A model generated the notes under the pieces. The model made no database searches, had not been told where the DNA came from, and saw only the letters and a list, made by a program, of their open reading frames with translations. Shown piece after piece: positions 38,230 through 47,596 of a stretch of 64,000 nt of DNA. The stretch comes from Myxococcales bacterium (lineage in GTDB: Bacteria > Myxococcota_A > Polyangia > Haliangiales > Haliangiaceae): contig JADJUW010000001.1 of the NCBI GenBank assembly GCA_016716835.1, positions 496,001 through 560,000 on the forward strand. Reading direction: 5' to 3'. The translations under genes were made by a program, and so were the position numbers. How positions within the stretch are numbered: the stretch's first letter is position 1; every line of letters begins with the position of its first letter.

Positions 38230-39285
38230 ATGCCTGCCAAGGAGCTCGATCGGCGCGAGCGTCGCATCTTGCAAGCCGTGGTCTCTGAGTACTTGGAGCA
38301 CGGCGACGCGGTGTCGTCGCGGCAGGTTACGGCGCGCCATCCAATCGGCGTCTCCCCGGCGACGGTGCGCGGCGTCATGGCGGATTTAGAGCACATCGGC
38401 CTGCTCGAACAGCGTCATACCTCGGCGGGACGCGTGCCGACGCCCGCGGGATTGCGCATATTTATCGATACCTTGCTGCGTGTGCGAGACCTATCGCCTG
38501 AAAATCAGGCGGAAATCCGCCAGTTCCTGCGCGCCGGTGGGGGCAGCCAGCCGGGCGAGGTCATGGCGCGCGCTTCGACCTTGTTATCGCAGCTCACGCA
38601 CCACGCCGCGGTGGTGACGACGCCGGCGCTCGACGAGCAACGCATTGCGCACCTTGAGTTTGTGCTGCTACGCGGCGACAAGGTGTTGTGCGTGGTGGTG
38701 ACCACCGATGGCCGCATCGAAAATCGCCTGCTCGCGGTTGACGTCGCGCAGCTGCCGCTCCTTGAGCGCGCGCAATCGCATCTCGCGCATCTAGCCTGTG
38801 GCCTGACCTTCGCGGAGATGCGCCAGCGCGTGATCGGCGAGCTCGGCGCGCTGTCGGATCAATACGAGCATGCGGTCGCGCTGCAGCTCGGCGCGCAAGT
38901 TTCTGAAGTGTTTTCTGGGCAAAACGGCGGCATCGTGGTGAGCGGCCAGTCGAATCTGTTGTCGGGTGCCTTGAGCGATGCCGCTCAGCCGGCCGGCGCG
39001 GTGGCCCGCGTCCACGAGCTCTTGCAGGCGCTAGAGGATAAGCGGTCGGTGCTCGCCTTGCTCGACAAGGCGCGGCTCTCGCCTCAGCTCCAAGTTTATT
39101 TAGGCGCCGAAACGGCCCACCATGCCTTCGCCGACGCCTCGGTCGTGGCGATTCCGTACGGGGCGCCAGGTCGCGCGCTCGGCGCCTTGGCGGTGATTGG
39201 GCCGACCCATATGAATTACGGCAAGGTGATCTCGGTGGTCGATTTTACCGCCGAGGTGCTTTCTGAAATCCTGACCGAATCGTAG
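38230..39285 (+). CDS. hrcA: Heat-inducible transcription repressor HrcA
   Basis: A 351-residue repressor of chaperone genes. The N-terminal winged helix is typical (LDRRERRILQAVVSEYLEHGDAVSSRQV, then VSPATVRGVMADLEHIGLLEQRHTSAGRVPTPAGLRIFID). The central GAF-like domain and the C-terminal dimerisation region (ALGALAVIGPTHMNYGKVISVVDFTAEVLSEIL) are intact. It heads an hrcA-grpE-dnaK-dnaJ operon, the classic arrangement for autoregulation. No canonical CIRCE element is visible upstream. Confidence 0.95.
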   Translation: MPAKELDRRERRILQAVVSEYLEHGDAVSSRQVTARHPIGVSPATVRGVMADLEHIGLLEQRHTSAGRVPTPAGLRIFIDTLLRVRDLSPENQAEIRQFLRAGGGSQPGEVMARASTLLSQLTHHAAVVTTPALDEQRIAHLEFVLLRGDKVLCVVVTTDGRIENRLLAVDVAQLPLLERAQSHLAHLACGLTFAEMRQRVIGELGALSDQYEHAVALQLGAQVSEVFSGQNGGIVVSGQSNLLSGALSDAAQPAGAVARVHELLQALEDKRSVLALLDKARLSPQLQVYLGAETAHHAFADASVVAIPYGAPGRALGALAVIGPTHMNYGKVISVVDFTAEVLSEILTES

Positions 39286-39316
39286 TTGCGTGCAACCAAG
39301 GCAAGAGAGAAACCCC

Positions 39317-40006
39317 ATGGAAAACCAAACAGACGACACCACGCAGGCCGGCCCCAACCCGGAGATTGACGCCGAAGAAGCGACGATCGTGTCGGAAGGC
39401 ACGGGCGGTGCGGAGACGCTGACGCAGGATGCGGCCGAGCTAACCGACAGCGCGGCGCCACCCATTGAGATCGAACCGGCGCCCGACAGCCTTGAGGTCC
39501 AGCTCGCGCACTTGCGCGCGCAGCTGCAGACCGCCGAAGACGAAAAAAAGACCAACTGGGAAAAATACCTGCGCGCCTCGGCCGACATGGAGAACATGCG
39601 GCGGCGAAATCGACGCGACGTCGACGACGCGAAGGTCGACGCGCAGACGCGGGTGCTCAAGGAGATGTTGCCAGTGGTCGACAATCTCGAGCGCGCGCTC
39701 GAGCACGCCGAAAAGGCGACGGGCGAGCCGCAGGCCATTCTGGAGGGCGTGCGGCTGGTGCTGCGCCAGTTTACCCAGGCCTTTGAGCGCATCGACGTCA
39801 CGCTCGTCGAGGCGGTGGGCGCGGCCTTCGATCCGAATTTGCATGAAGCGATTTCGCAGCTCGAAACCAGCGAACATGAGGCCGGCACCGTGGTCGCCGT
39901 GCTGCAAAAAGGATATCGCATCGGCGAGCGCTTGCTGCGCCCCGCGATGGTGGTCGTGGCCAAGCCGCCGTCGGCGGCCGCCAGTAGCGAGGAGTCGGCG
40001 TCTTGA
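39317..40006 (+). CDS. grpE: Nucleotide exchange factor GrpE
   Basis: A 229-residue GrpE. After an acidic, disordered N terminus (~65 residues) comes the long coiled coil (LRAQLQTAEDEKKTNWEKYLRASADMENMRRRNRRDV). The signature LPVVDNLERALEHAEK, and the C-terminal beta domain with FDPNLHEAISQLETSEHEAGTVVAVLQKGYRIGERLLRPAMVVVAK, follow. ATG 39317 has AAGAGAGA upstream and is preferred to the open-frame start 27 nt earlier. Its stop overlaps the dnaK start. Confidence 0.95.
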   Translation: MENQTDDTTQAGPNPEIDAEEATIVSEGTGGAETLTQDAAELTDSAAPPIEIEPAPDSLEVQLAHLRAQLQTAEDEKKTNWEKYLRASADMENMRRRNRRDVDDAKVDAQTRVLKEMLPVVDNLERALEHAEKATGEPQAILEGVRLVLRQFTQAFERIDVTLVEAVGAAFDPNLHEAISQLETSEHEAGTVVAVLQKGYRIGERLLRPAMVVVAKPPSAAASSEESAS

Positions 40007-41841
40007 GTCGAGTCGTTGGGATCGACCTGGGCACAACGAACTCCTGCGTCGCGGTCATGGACGGCGAGACGGCGTCGGTGATCGCCAATGCCGAGGGCGC
40101 GCGGACCACGCCATCGGTGGTGGGCTTTACGCAGGCCGGCGAACGGCTGGTCGGGCAGCCCGCGCGGCGGCAAGCGATGACCAATGCGGAAAACACGATC
40201 TATTCGATCAAGCGCCTCATGGGCCGTAAGTTTTCCGATCTTGACGTCCAACGCCACCTGCTCACCTCGGCGTACGAGGTGATCGCGGCGCCAAATGGCG
40301 ACGCCCATGTGAAGGTATTGGGCCGCACCTATTCGCCGCCGGAGGTGTCCGCGATGGTGCTGGGACGCATGAAGCAGACGGCCGAAGATTGGCTCGGCGA
40401 TGAAGTCAACGAAGCGGTCATTACGGTCCCGGCGTACTTCGACGATGCGCAGCGCCAAGCAACCAAGGACGCTGGCCGCATCGCGGGCCTCGATGTCCTT
40501 CGCATCGTCAACGAGCCGACCGCGGCGGCGTTGGCCTACGGCCGCGAAACCTCGGAGGCCGAGCGCGTCGCGGTGTTCGACCTTGGCGGCGGCACCTTTG
40601 ACGTCTCGGTCCTCGAGCTGGCGGACGGCGTATTTCGCGTCCGTTCGACCTCTGGCGACACGTTTTTGGGCGGCGAGGACTTCGACACCGCCATCATGGA
40701 ATGGCTGATCGAGCAGTTTGCGGCGCAGAATCCCGGCGTTGACTTGCGACGCGATCGCTTGGCCTTGCAGCGCCTCAAGGAGGGCGCCGAGCGCGCCAAG
40801 ATCGAGCTCTCGAGCGGCGTGATCACCGAAATCAATCTGCCGTTCCTCAGCGCGGGGCCAGCGGGGCCGTTGCACCTCCAGCTGCCTTTTGAGCGCTCAC
40901 AACTCGAAGACTTGGTCGCGCCCTTCATCGACCGCACGCTCGAGCCGTGCCGCCGCGCGCTTGCCGACGCCATGTTGACGCCCAAGGATATCGATGTCGT
41001 GATCTTGGTTGGCGGCCAGACGCGCATGCCCAAGGTGCAGGAAATCGTCGCCGAGTTCTTCGGCCGCGAACCTAGCCGCCGGGTCAATCCCGACGAGGTG
41101 GTGGCCGTTGGCGCCGCAATCCAGGCGGGCGTGCTCACCGGCGAGATTCAAGAGGTGCTGCTCCTGGACGTGACGCCACTGTCGCTCGGCGTCGAAACCG
41201 CCGGCGGCGTCTTCACCAAGCTCATCGGCCGCAATACGACGCTGCCGACCCAAGCCGAGGAAATCTTCTCGACCGCGGCCGACAACCAATCGTTCGTCAA
41301 CGTGCACGTGCTGCAGGGCGAGCGCGACATGGCGGCAGACAATAAATCTCTCGCGCACTTCGAGTTGACCGGGATCCCGCCCGCACCGCGCGGCGTGCCG
41401 CGCATCAAGGTAACCTTCTCGATCGATGCCGATGGCCTCCTCATGGTGGCGGCGATCGATGAAGGCACGGGGCGCGCGACCTCGGTCACGGTCACGCCGA
41501 CGTCGGGGCTCTCCGAAGACGACATCGAACGCATCGTGCAGGAGGCCATCGACGTCGCCGACCTAGATGCCGATCGCCGCGTGCTGGCGGATGCCAAAAA
41601 TCGCGGGGAATCGCTGCTGCATTCCAGCGAGCGCGCGGCGGCCGAATTTGGCAATTTACTCGCCGAGGCCGATCGCGAGGCCTTCCAGCGCGACGTCGAC
41701 GAGTGCAAGCTAGCGATTGCCGAGGGCGATTTAGCCGCGGTCGAGGCCGCCGTCGCGCGGCTGGAAGCCTCGGCACAGCGCCTGGGCGAGCTCATCTATG
41801 CCTCGGCGGCCAGCGGAAGCGAGGATAGCGCAGCGACATGA
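40003..41841 (+). CDS. dnaK: Chaperone protein DnaK (Hsp70)
   Basis: A 612-residue Hsp70. The ATPase domain has GIDLGTTNSCVAVMDG, ITVPAYFDDAQRQATKDAGRIAGL, RIVNEPTAAALAYG, DLGGGTFDVSVLEL and ILVGGQTRMPKVQ. The substrate domain begins LLDVTPLSLGVETAGGVFTKLI. It is slightly shorter than E. coli DnaK (638), because the C-terminal lid tail is brief and lacks the usual acidic EEV-like end. No ATG is available; the TTG at 40003 overlaps the grpE stop (TTGA) and places Met three residues before the GIDLGTTNS motif. This start choice is inferred. Confidence 0.96.
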   Translation: MSRVVGIDLGTTNSCVAVMDGETASVIANAEGARTTPSVVGFTQAGERLVGQPARRQAMTNAENTIYSIKRLMGRKFSDLDVQRHLLTSAYEVIAAPNGDAHVKVLGRTYSPPEVSAMVLGRMKQTAEDWLGDEVNEAVITVPAYFDDAQRQATKDAGRIAGLDVLRIVNEPTAAALAYGRETSEAERVAVFDLGGGTFDVSVLELADGVFRVRSTSGDTFLGGEDFDTAIMEWLIEQFAAQNPGVDLRRDRLALQRLKEGAERAKIELSSGVITEINLPFLSAGPAGPLHLQLPFERSQLEDLVAPFIDRTLEPCRRALADAMLTPKDIDVVILVGGQTRMPKVQEIVAEFFGREPSRRVNPDEVVAVGAAIQAGVLTGEIQEVLLLDVTPLSLGVETAGGVFTKLIGRNTTLPTQAEEIFSTAADNQSFVNVHVLQGERDMAADNKSLAHFELTGIPPAPRGVPRIKVTFSIDADGLLMVAAIDEGTGRATSVTVTPTSGLSEDDIERIVQEAIDVADLDADRRVLADAKNRGESLLHSSERAAAEFGNLLAEADREAFQRDVDECKLAIAEGDLAAVEAAVARLEASAQRLGELIYASAASGSEDSAAT

Positions 41842-42683
41842 CTCGCCGGCACGCCGACCATTACGACGTACTGGGCTTGTCGCGCGAGGCGACGACGGAT
41901 CAGATCAAGCGCGCCTTTCGCGAGCTGGCACGGCGGTTTCACCCCGACGTTAACCCTGGCGGCATGGATCGCTTTAAGGAAATCGGCGCGGCGTACGAGA
42001 CGCTCATCTCGCCCGAGCGCCGGCAAGAATACGATCGCTTGCGTGGCAAGCGCCGCACCGCGCGCGAGGCGGTGAGCACCGCGCTGGCCGACGTGTTTGG
42101 AAAAAAGCGTACGCCCGCGCCGCAAGATCTGCGTTTCACGCTCGAGATAAGCCTGCGCGACGCCGCGTTTGGCTGCGTCAAGCAGATCTGTGTGCCGGTT
42201 GATCCAACCTCGGCTAACTCGCCGACGCGCGATTTCACGGTCGCGATGCCACCGGGGGTGCGCGACGGCAGCGTGCGCACCATGAAAGGCGAGGGCATGG
42301 TCGCCGGCGACGGCAAGCAACGCGGCGACTTGCATATTTATGTCCGCATCGCCGACGATCCAATCTTGCGTCGCGAAGGCGACGACGTGTGGTCGGAGCT
42401 GCCGCTAGACCCGGTGCGGCTGCTCGTTGGTGGCACGATCGACGTCTATACGCTCGATGGCGTGGTCCGCATGAAGCTGCCCCAGGGCAGCGAATCGGGT
42501 CGACTGTTTCGCCTGCGTGGCCATGGGCTCGCCAAGACGGTTGGCGCCTCGCCGCTGCGTGGCGATCACTACGTGCGGGTGGTTTCGGCCGCGCCGGGTT
42601 CTTTGTCGCGCGAAGAGCTTGGCCTTTTGCGCAAGTATCTCGAGTTGGCCGAGGTGCGCGGGCTCGCGCAGCGCAGCATATGA
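41838..42683 (+). CDS. dnaJ: DnaJ-type co-chaperone lacking the zinc finger
   Basis: A 281-residue J-protein. The J domain spans residues ~7-70 with HYDVLGLSREATTDQIKRAFRELARRFHPDVNPG (HPD intact) and ISPERRQEYDRL. The central Gly/Phe region is short and there is no CxxCxGxG zinc finger. Two C-terminal beta domains follow (LRFTLEISLRDAAFGCVKQI; VAMPPGVRDGSVRTMKGEG; GDLHIYVRIADDPILRREGDDVWSELPL). This is the CbpA/type-B architecture, although it sits in the dnaJ position of the operon. It overlaps dnaK and the following lipoprotein gene, both as ATGA. Confidence 0.92.
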   Translation: MTRRHADHYDVLGLSREATTDQIKRAFRELARRFHPDVNPGGMDRFKEIGAAYETLISPERRQEYDRLRGKRRTAREAVSTALADVFGKKRTPAPQDLRFTLEISLRDAAFGCVKQICVPVDPTSANSPTRDFTVAMPPGVRDGSVRTMKGEGMVAGDGKQRGDLHIYVRIADDPILRREGDDVWSELPLDPVRLLVGGTIDVYTLDGVVRMKLPQGSESGRLFRLRGHGLAKTVGASPLRGDHYVRVVSAAPGSLSREELGLLRKYLELAEVRGLAQRSI

Positions 42684-44089
42684 TGGGGGGCCGCGCGGTG
42701 GTAGGCATGCTCCTCGCCGCCAGCGCGGCATGCGCGGCAACGCCTAGCCATCAAGGCTGGCAACGACCGCCGGGCGCGAGCACACGCGGCACGACGAGCG
42801 CCACCGCCACCGTCGTGAGCACGCCAGCCTCATCGGCAAGCGAGCCCGCCGCCAGCGCCGCTCGGGGCGCACCGCTGCGCCGCGGCGTTGCCGTGCTGTT
42901 GCCGCTCTCGGGGCGTTATCGCGACCTCGGCTTGGAGGTCAAGCAAGCGATCGGAGCGGCGGCGCAGGCAGCCGCGGTGGGACCGGTCTTCACGTTTTTC
43001 GACACCGCAGGCACGCCCGAGGGCGCGGCCGTCGCCGTACGCGCTGCGCGCGCCGAGGGTTTTGCGTTCTTGCTTGGGCCAATTGGCCAGCGCGAAACGG
43101 CCGCCGCGATCGAAGCGGTAGCAGGGCAGGCGGTGATCGCGCACTTATCGCCGCTGGCGCCGGCTTCGCCTGGCGCGCATGTTTTTCGCTTCGCAGCCGG
43201 TCCCCAGGACGAGAGCGCGTGGGCGTTTGCCGTCGCTGCCGATCAACAGTTTCCGACCATGGCGGTGTTTTATCCCGATGATGACACCGGCCGCCTGGCC
43301 GCCGCAGCGCTGCTCGAGGTGGCGCGTGCCGATGTCGCCTTGGAGGTTGAAGTGGTCGCCGCGGTGCCCTTTGCGCCTGCGGCCGCGACGCTCAGCGATG
43401 ACGTTCGCGTCTTGCTTGGTATGGTGCCGGCGACGAATTCCGAGCTACGCCGTCATTTGAGTCGGCATCGCAAGCAAGGCTACAAAACGTTTACGCCGCG
43501 GCCCGGTTTTTCGCTGCTCTATGTGCCGGCCTCGTATGAACTTGGCGCGCTCGTGGCCTCGTATCTCCCGCACTACAACGTCGAGCTGCGCACGCCCTAC
43601 ACCGCCGATACCTTCGCCTTGCAGCGCAAGTACCGCGGCAACATCCCCGAAGTCGTGCAGTTAGTGGGCTCTGGCAATTGGGCCGGCGAAGCCTTCATCT
43701 CCCGCGCCGGGCAGGCGGCCGAGGGCGCGCTCATCTTGGCGGCATGCCCGGGGGAGTTCCTCGCGGGCTCCGAAAGCGAGCGCATCCAGCGCCTCCTGCA
43801 GGACGCCTTGCGCCGTCGTCCCAGCGAGCTCGCGATGCAGGCGTATGATGCGGCCACGGCGGCTGCCTCGGTGGTCGTCGCCATGTCGCGACAGGCGACG
43901 GCAGGGCCCGCTGAGGCCACGGCAGCTTGGCCGGGGGCAACGCTGGCGGCGCTGTCTCAGGCCGTCCACGCGGTGGTGCTAGCCGACGGAGCGTGCGGCA
44001 ATCTATCGCTCTCGCCGCATGGTACAATTGTTCGCGAGCCAACCCTGCTGACCGTACGTGATGGGGTCATCGAAGTGGCGTCCTGGTAA
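42680..44089 (+). CDS. Periplasmic-binding-fold lipoprotein (LivJ/LpoA-like)
   Basis: A 469-residue lipoprotein with signal MMGGRAVVGMLLAASAAC. After a Ser/Thr/Ala-rich linker, a type-1 periplasmic-binding fold starts with RRGVAVLLPLSGRYRDLGLEVKQAIGAAAQ. It continues with the alternating beta/alpha pattern GFAFLLGPIGQRETAAAIEAV, VIAHLSPLAP, MAVFYPDDDTGRLAAAAL and LLYVPASYELGALVASYLPHYN. The domain is shared by branched-chain amino-acid receptors and by LpoA, the outer-membrane activator of penicillin-binding proteins. The lack of transporter genes favours an LpoA-like or sensory role. It is coupled by ATGA to dnaJ, an odd partner for an envelope protein. Confidence 0.75.
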   Translation: MMGGRAVVGMLLAASAACAATPSHQGWQRPPGASTRGTTSATATVVSTPASSASEPAASAARGAPLRRGVAVLLPLSGRYRDLGLEVKQAIGAAAQAAAVGPVFTFFDTAGTPEGAAVAVRAARAEGFAFLLGPIGQRETAAAIEAVAGQAVIAHLSPLAPASPGAHVFRFAAGPQDESAWAFAVAADQQFPTMAVFYPDDDTGRLAAAALLEVARADVALEVEVVAAVPFAPAAATLSDDVRVLLGMVPATNSELRRHLSRHRKQGYKTFTPRPGFSLLYVPASYELGALVASYLPHYNVELRTPYTADTFALQRKYRGNIPEVVQLVGSGNWAGEAFISRAGQAAEGALILAACPGEFLAGSESERIQRLLQDALRRRPSELAMQAYDAATAAASVVVAMSRQATAGPAEATAAWPGATLAALSQAVHAVVLADGACGNLSLSPHGTIVREPTLLTVRDGVIEVASW

Positions 44090-44091
44090 CC

Positions 44092-44742
44092 ATGAAACCC
44101 TCAACCGCGCCACCAAGCCAGATGACCCAGTGCCCAAAGTGCGGCCAGGCGCTTGCAGCGGCGGTCGGCGACGGCGCGCTTGCACCTTGTCAAAAGTGTG
44201 GGCTCGCCCGTGATCGCATGGCAGCTTTCGCGGCCGCGCGCCCCCTTGAGGCGCCCGAGGTGATAGCCGCCTGGGAGGTGCTCCTCACCACGTGGGACGA
44301 CGACACCCGGCACGCTACATTTATCGAATTGGCGCGCCAACGCGAGGCCTTGCCGTTGGCGGCGCGATGTTATCGCGACTACCAGCTCGCGCAACCGCAA
44401 GACGCGACGGCCGCCAAACAGCTCGCACGCGTGACCAAGCTGGTACAAGTTCAGATGGCCGCAACGGTCGCCGCGCGCGTCGCAACCGAGCGACCACCGT
44501 ACCAAAAGGTCGTCGTCATGCTGACCGTGCTAACCGCCATGGCGTTGGCGGCATGGGTCTATTTTGACGTTATCGCCAAGAAATCGCCGGCACGGCCATC
44601 CACGCCCGCGTTGCGCGAGCAGCCGCGGCCCGCAAAGCCCTACCCCAACGCCGATGAGCGGCGCCGGCTGCGACAGCAAAACAAGGGCGGCCCGCCGCCC
44701 ACTCGCCAGCGCGTTCCGTGGACGCCTGAGGCCGCCAAATAG
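44092..44742 (+). CDS. Hypothetical zinc-ribbon membrane protein
   Basis: A 216-residue protein. Residues 14-37 form a putative zinc ribbon (CPKCG...CQKCG). A helical region of about 90 residues follows (IAAWEVLLTTWDDDTRHATFIELARQREALPLAARCYRDY), then one TM segment (VVVMLTVLTAMALAAWVYFDVI), then a basic, Pro-rich tail. The layout, an N-terminal cytoplasmic zinc ribbon plus a single TM, resembles small envelope-associated proteins of deltaproteobacteria. No function is recognised. It starts 2 nt after the upstream lipoprotein stop. Confidence 0.65.
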   Translation: MKPSTAPPSQMTQCPKCGQALAAAVGDGALAPCQKCGLARDRMAAFAAARPLEAPEVIAAWEVLLTTWDDDTRHATFIELARQREALPLAARCYRDYQLAQPQDATAAKQLARVTKLVQVQMAATVAARVATERPPYQKVVVMLTVLTAMALAAWVYFDVIAKKSPARPSTPALREQPRPAKPYPNADERRRLRQQNKGGPPPTRQRVPWTPEAAK

Positions 44743-44743
44743 C

Positions 44744-45856
44744 ATGCCGCCGGTGGTCGCGATGATCGGTTGCTGGTTTTTGGCGGGCTACGCGGCGCAC
44801 GCCGAAATAGGTCTGTTTGGGCTGCGCCGCACCGAGCGCGAGCAGCTCGCCAATTCTGGGCTGCCGCTCGATGGCGTCCTCGAGCGCTTGCTGGCCTCGC
44901 CGCGCAACGTCCTGGCGGTGTTGCTCATCCTGCGCACGTTTGCGCTGGTCGGCGGCAGCTATGCCGCGTTTGCGCTCGGGACGTCGCTGGCCGACGGCCA
45001 GGTGACGGGCGCAGCCGGACGCGCCTTGGTGGCAATCGCCTTCGTGGCGGCATCGCTGCTTGGCCACGTATTCGTCGGTGACGTCGTGCCGCGCGCCATT
45101 GCCTTGCGTTCACCGTTGGCGGCGGCGCGGCGGGTGGCGCCGTTGCAGTGGCTGCTGCAAGTCGTGCTGTGGCCCATCCATGCGCCGATCGAACGGTTTG
45201 GCGCGTTGGTCACCTCGCTGTTTGTAACCCGCGAGCCGGTGCGCGAGCAGGACGACGTCTCCGAGGAAGAATTTCGCACGTTGGTCGATGTCGGCAGCGC
45301 CAATGGCGAGGTCGATCAACGCGAGCGACGGCTCATCCATCGTGTGTTTGAATTTGGCGATAAGACCGTGGCCGACATCATGACGCCGCGCGAACGCGTG
45401 GTCGGGGTGTCGTACGATTTGCCGATGGCGCGCCTAGTGCGCGAGATTGCGACGCGTGGCTTCTCGCGCGTGCCCGTCTTTCACAAGAGCCTCGATAATG
45501 TGCGCGGCATCCTGTTCGCCAAGGAGCTGGTGGTCGTTGCCGCTGGCCAAGGCCCCGCGAGACCGCTGTCACAAATGCTCACCACGCCGCTCTACGTCCC
45601 CAAGGCGACGCCGGTGCAGCGCCTGTTTCACCTGTTCAAGCAAAAGCGGCTCCACCTCGCCTTGGTCGTCAACGAGTACGGCAAGGTGCTGGGCCTCGTC
45701 ACCATGACCGATGTCATGCAGCTCTTGTTTGGACGCCTGGCGGACGAACAAGAAGAGACGCAGGAGCAAGCCCGCGTCACCGAGCAACGCCTGTCGACCG
45801 GCGACACGATTCCCCCCGCGCTGCGAGAGGATGACCATGTGGCCCCAACCGATTAG
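44744..45856 (+). CDS. CorC/HlyC-family (CNNM-like) CBS-domain transporter, first copy
   Basis: A 370-residue protein. Hydrophobic segments near residues 1-20, 50-75, 85-110 and 130-150 form a DUF21-type membrane region. A pair of CBS domains follows, with VADIMTPRERVVGVSYDLPMARLVREIATRGFSRVPVFHKSLDNVRGILFAKEL and LHLALVVNEYGKVLGLVTMTDVMQLLFG. Members of this family export or regulate Mg2+/Co2+; a magnesium-efflux role is family knowledge, not shown here. The gene overlaps a second family member, so the pair may form a heterodimer. The short acidic C-terminal tail lacks the CorC-HlyC transporter-associated domain. Confidence 0.85.
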   Translation: MPPVVAMIGCWFLAGYAAHAEIGLFGLRRTEREQLANSGLPLDGVLERLLASPRNVLAVLLILRTFALVGGSYAAFALGTSLADGQVTGAAGRALVAIAFVAASLLGHVFVGDVVPRAIALRSPLAAARRVAPLQWLLQVVLWPIHAPIERFGALVTSLFVTREPVREQDDVSEEEFRTLVDVGSANGEVDQRERRLIHRVFEFGDKTVADIMTPRERVVGVSYDLPMARLVREIATRGFSRVPVFHKSLDNVRGILFAKELVVVAAGQGPARPLSQMLTTPLYVPKATPVQRLFHLFKQKRLHLALVVNEYGKVLGLVTMTDVMQLLFGRLADEQEETQEQARVTEQRLSTGDTIPPALREDDHVAPTD

Positions 45857-47097
45857 CTGGGGCGGCTTTATCGCGGGCCTGGGCCTGGTGCTCGTCGCGG
45901 TGTGCAATCTGGCCTCGGCGAGCTTTGCGGGCATGCATCGCCTGCGCATCCGCCGGCGCGCGCAGGCCGGTGAGCGACGGGCGGTGTTGGCCGAGGCGAT
46001 CGCGGCCAATCGCGAGCGCATGTTTGCCACCGTCCTGGTCGGCAATGCCGTCGGCACCGCGATGGTCGTGATCGCCATGATCGTTTGGGCACAGGCGTGG
46101 GAGGTCGGCCGCTGGTTGCTGGTGGTGGCCGTGTTTGGACTGTTTGCGCTCGGGCAGGCGATTCCCGCCGCCATAGGTCAGGCCCGTCCCGATGAATGGG
46201 CCTTGCGCGTCGTTAAGCTGTTTGCGGTGGCGCAATGGCTGCTTTCCCCGATGTCTCGGTTTGTCGCGGCGGGCGCGCGGGGGGCTGGCGCGCCTGCTCG
46301 GGGTGCCCAAGTTCCGCAGCTTGGTCACGCGCGAGGATCTCGCGCTGCTAATCGAAAGCGAACCCGAAACCGACAAGCCCGCGATCAGCGCGGACGAACG
46401 CGAGATGATCGCGAACGTCCTTGAGCTGTCTGAAACCACCGTTGGCGATCTGATGGTGAACCTGTCGGGCGTCACCGCGCTGGGCGACGACTGCACCGTG
46501 GCCGAGGCCGCGGCCGAAATCGCCGACAAGCAGCATTCGCGGCTGCCGGTGTTTCACGAGCGCCTCGACAATGTCGTCGGCGTCGTGCACGTTTTCGACG
46601 TGCTCAACGCGCCGAGCGAGGTTTGGCCGCGCGCCATCACCGAAATCTTGCGCCCGGCCCTCTATGCGCCGGAGTCCATGCGCGCCGCCGATTTGCTGGT
46701 GTCCCTGCAGAGCAAGGGCGAGCACCTGTCGGTCGTGGTCGACGAATATGGCGGCGCGATTGGTATCGTCACGATCGAGGATTTGCTCGAGACCGTGGTC
46801 GGTGACATCGAAGACGAATTTGACAGCGAGCCAGCCCACATCAAGGCCGAGAAGCCGGGCGTGTGGTCGATGCCGGCGCGCACCGAGGTCGCCAAGGTCA
46901 ACGCCGAAATCGGCGCCCAGCTGCCCGAAAGCGACGACTACGAGACCATCGCCGGGCTCATGCTGGAGCACATGCGGCGCATTCCGCGCGTCGGCGAACG
47001 ACTGACGCTTGGTGCCTATGCGCTGGAGGTCATCACCGCGACCGAGCGCTCAGTCGAACAAGTGCGCGTCATCGTGCGCAGCGAGACGACGCCGTAG
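45837..47097 (+). CDS. CorC/HlyC-family (CNNM-like) CBS-domain transporter, second copy, with a +1 frameshift
   Basis: A paralogue of the preceding gene. The first ~145 residues (WPQPISWGGFIAGLGLVLVAVC, then VLVGNAVGTAMVVIAMIVWA) are the DUF21 membrane region. The CBS pair (TTVGDLMVNLSGVTALGDDC; RLPVFHERLDNVVGVVHVFDVL; LSVVVDEYGGAIGIVTIEDLLETVVGDIEDEFD) and the C-terminal CorC_HlyC domain (ETIAGLMLEHMRRIPRVGERL) continue in a different frame. Removing one G from the run GGGGGG at 46279-46284 joins them into one ~419-residue protein. ATG 45837 has AGAGG upstream and overlaps the first copy by 20 nt. The break at a homopolymer suggests a sequencing error. Confidence 0.87.
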
Positions 47098-47113
47098 TCG
47101 CGTGGCCACGCTG

Positions 47114-47474
47114 ACCGGCAGGTGAGCGCACATGTCTTCCTGCTCGCAGATAGATGGTGGACCGGCAGGTCGGCGCACGTGTCTTCCTGCTCGCAGATAG
47201 CGTGTGGACCGGCAGGTGGGCGCACGTGTCTTCCTGCTCGCAGATAGATGGTGAACCGGCAGGTGGGCGCACGTGTCTTCCTGCTCGCAGATAGCGGCCC
47301 TCCGGGGTAGCGCGAGACGCTTGTGGTATCCACCGCGCTCGGTGCTAGCACCACTGCCCTGCAATCTATGCTCGCGGAAGAAACGTGCGCCACCTGCCGG
47401 TAGGTTTGCGTGGTGACAGTACCACCGCCCTGCAATCTATGCTCGCGGAAGAAACGATGCGCCCACCTGCCGGT
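47114..47474 (-). repeat. Palindromic interspersed repeat, locus B (inverted orientation, four tandem units)
   Basis: This occupies most of the ~500-nt gap after corC-2 and no gene is seen in it. Reading the plus strand, four copies of a 40-nt unit (ACCGGCAGGTGGGCGCACGT...) start at 47114, 47161, 47208 and 47255, exactly 47 bp apart, with 7-nt variable linkers. The conserved core follows (GGTATCCACC, GGTGCTAGCACC). Two copies of the left arm follow, starting at 47357 and 47428 (71-bp spacing). It is the reverse complement of loci A and C and lacks their ~160-nt leader. All three minus-strand frames are open across the array, only because the unit has no stops. Confidence 0.92.
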
Positions 47475-47596
47475 AGGGCAACGCGCCGCGGACCTGACCC
47501 CACATTTAGCGGTTTACATCCTGCTTACGCGAACAAGCTCCCGAGTCCGCCCCAAAAATTATGGTGTTACAGACCGGATTTTAGTAAACCGCTCGC

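Noticed and set aside
38160..38230. CIRCE operator before hrcA
   Set aside because: The only inverted repeat is GTGCCG/CGGCAC with a 16-bp spacer. It does not match the TTAGCACTC-N9-GAGTGCTAA consensus, so it is listed only as a weak candidate.
47114..47294. CRISPR array
   Set aside because: There are four regular 40-nt repeats, but the interval between them is only 7 nt, the same unit recurs as inverted arms at two other loci, and no cas genes are present.
47016..47435. Protein-coding frames across repeat locus B
   Set aside because: All three minus-strand frames are open because the 40-nt unit lacks stops. The 47-bp period changes frame at every unit, so the peptides are repeats in rotating frames rather than a protein.
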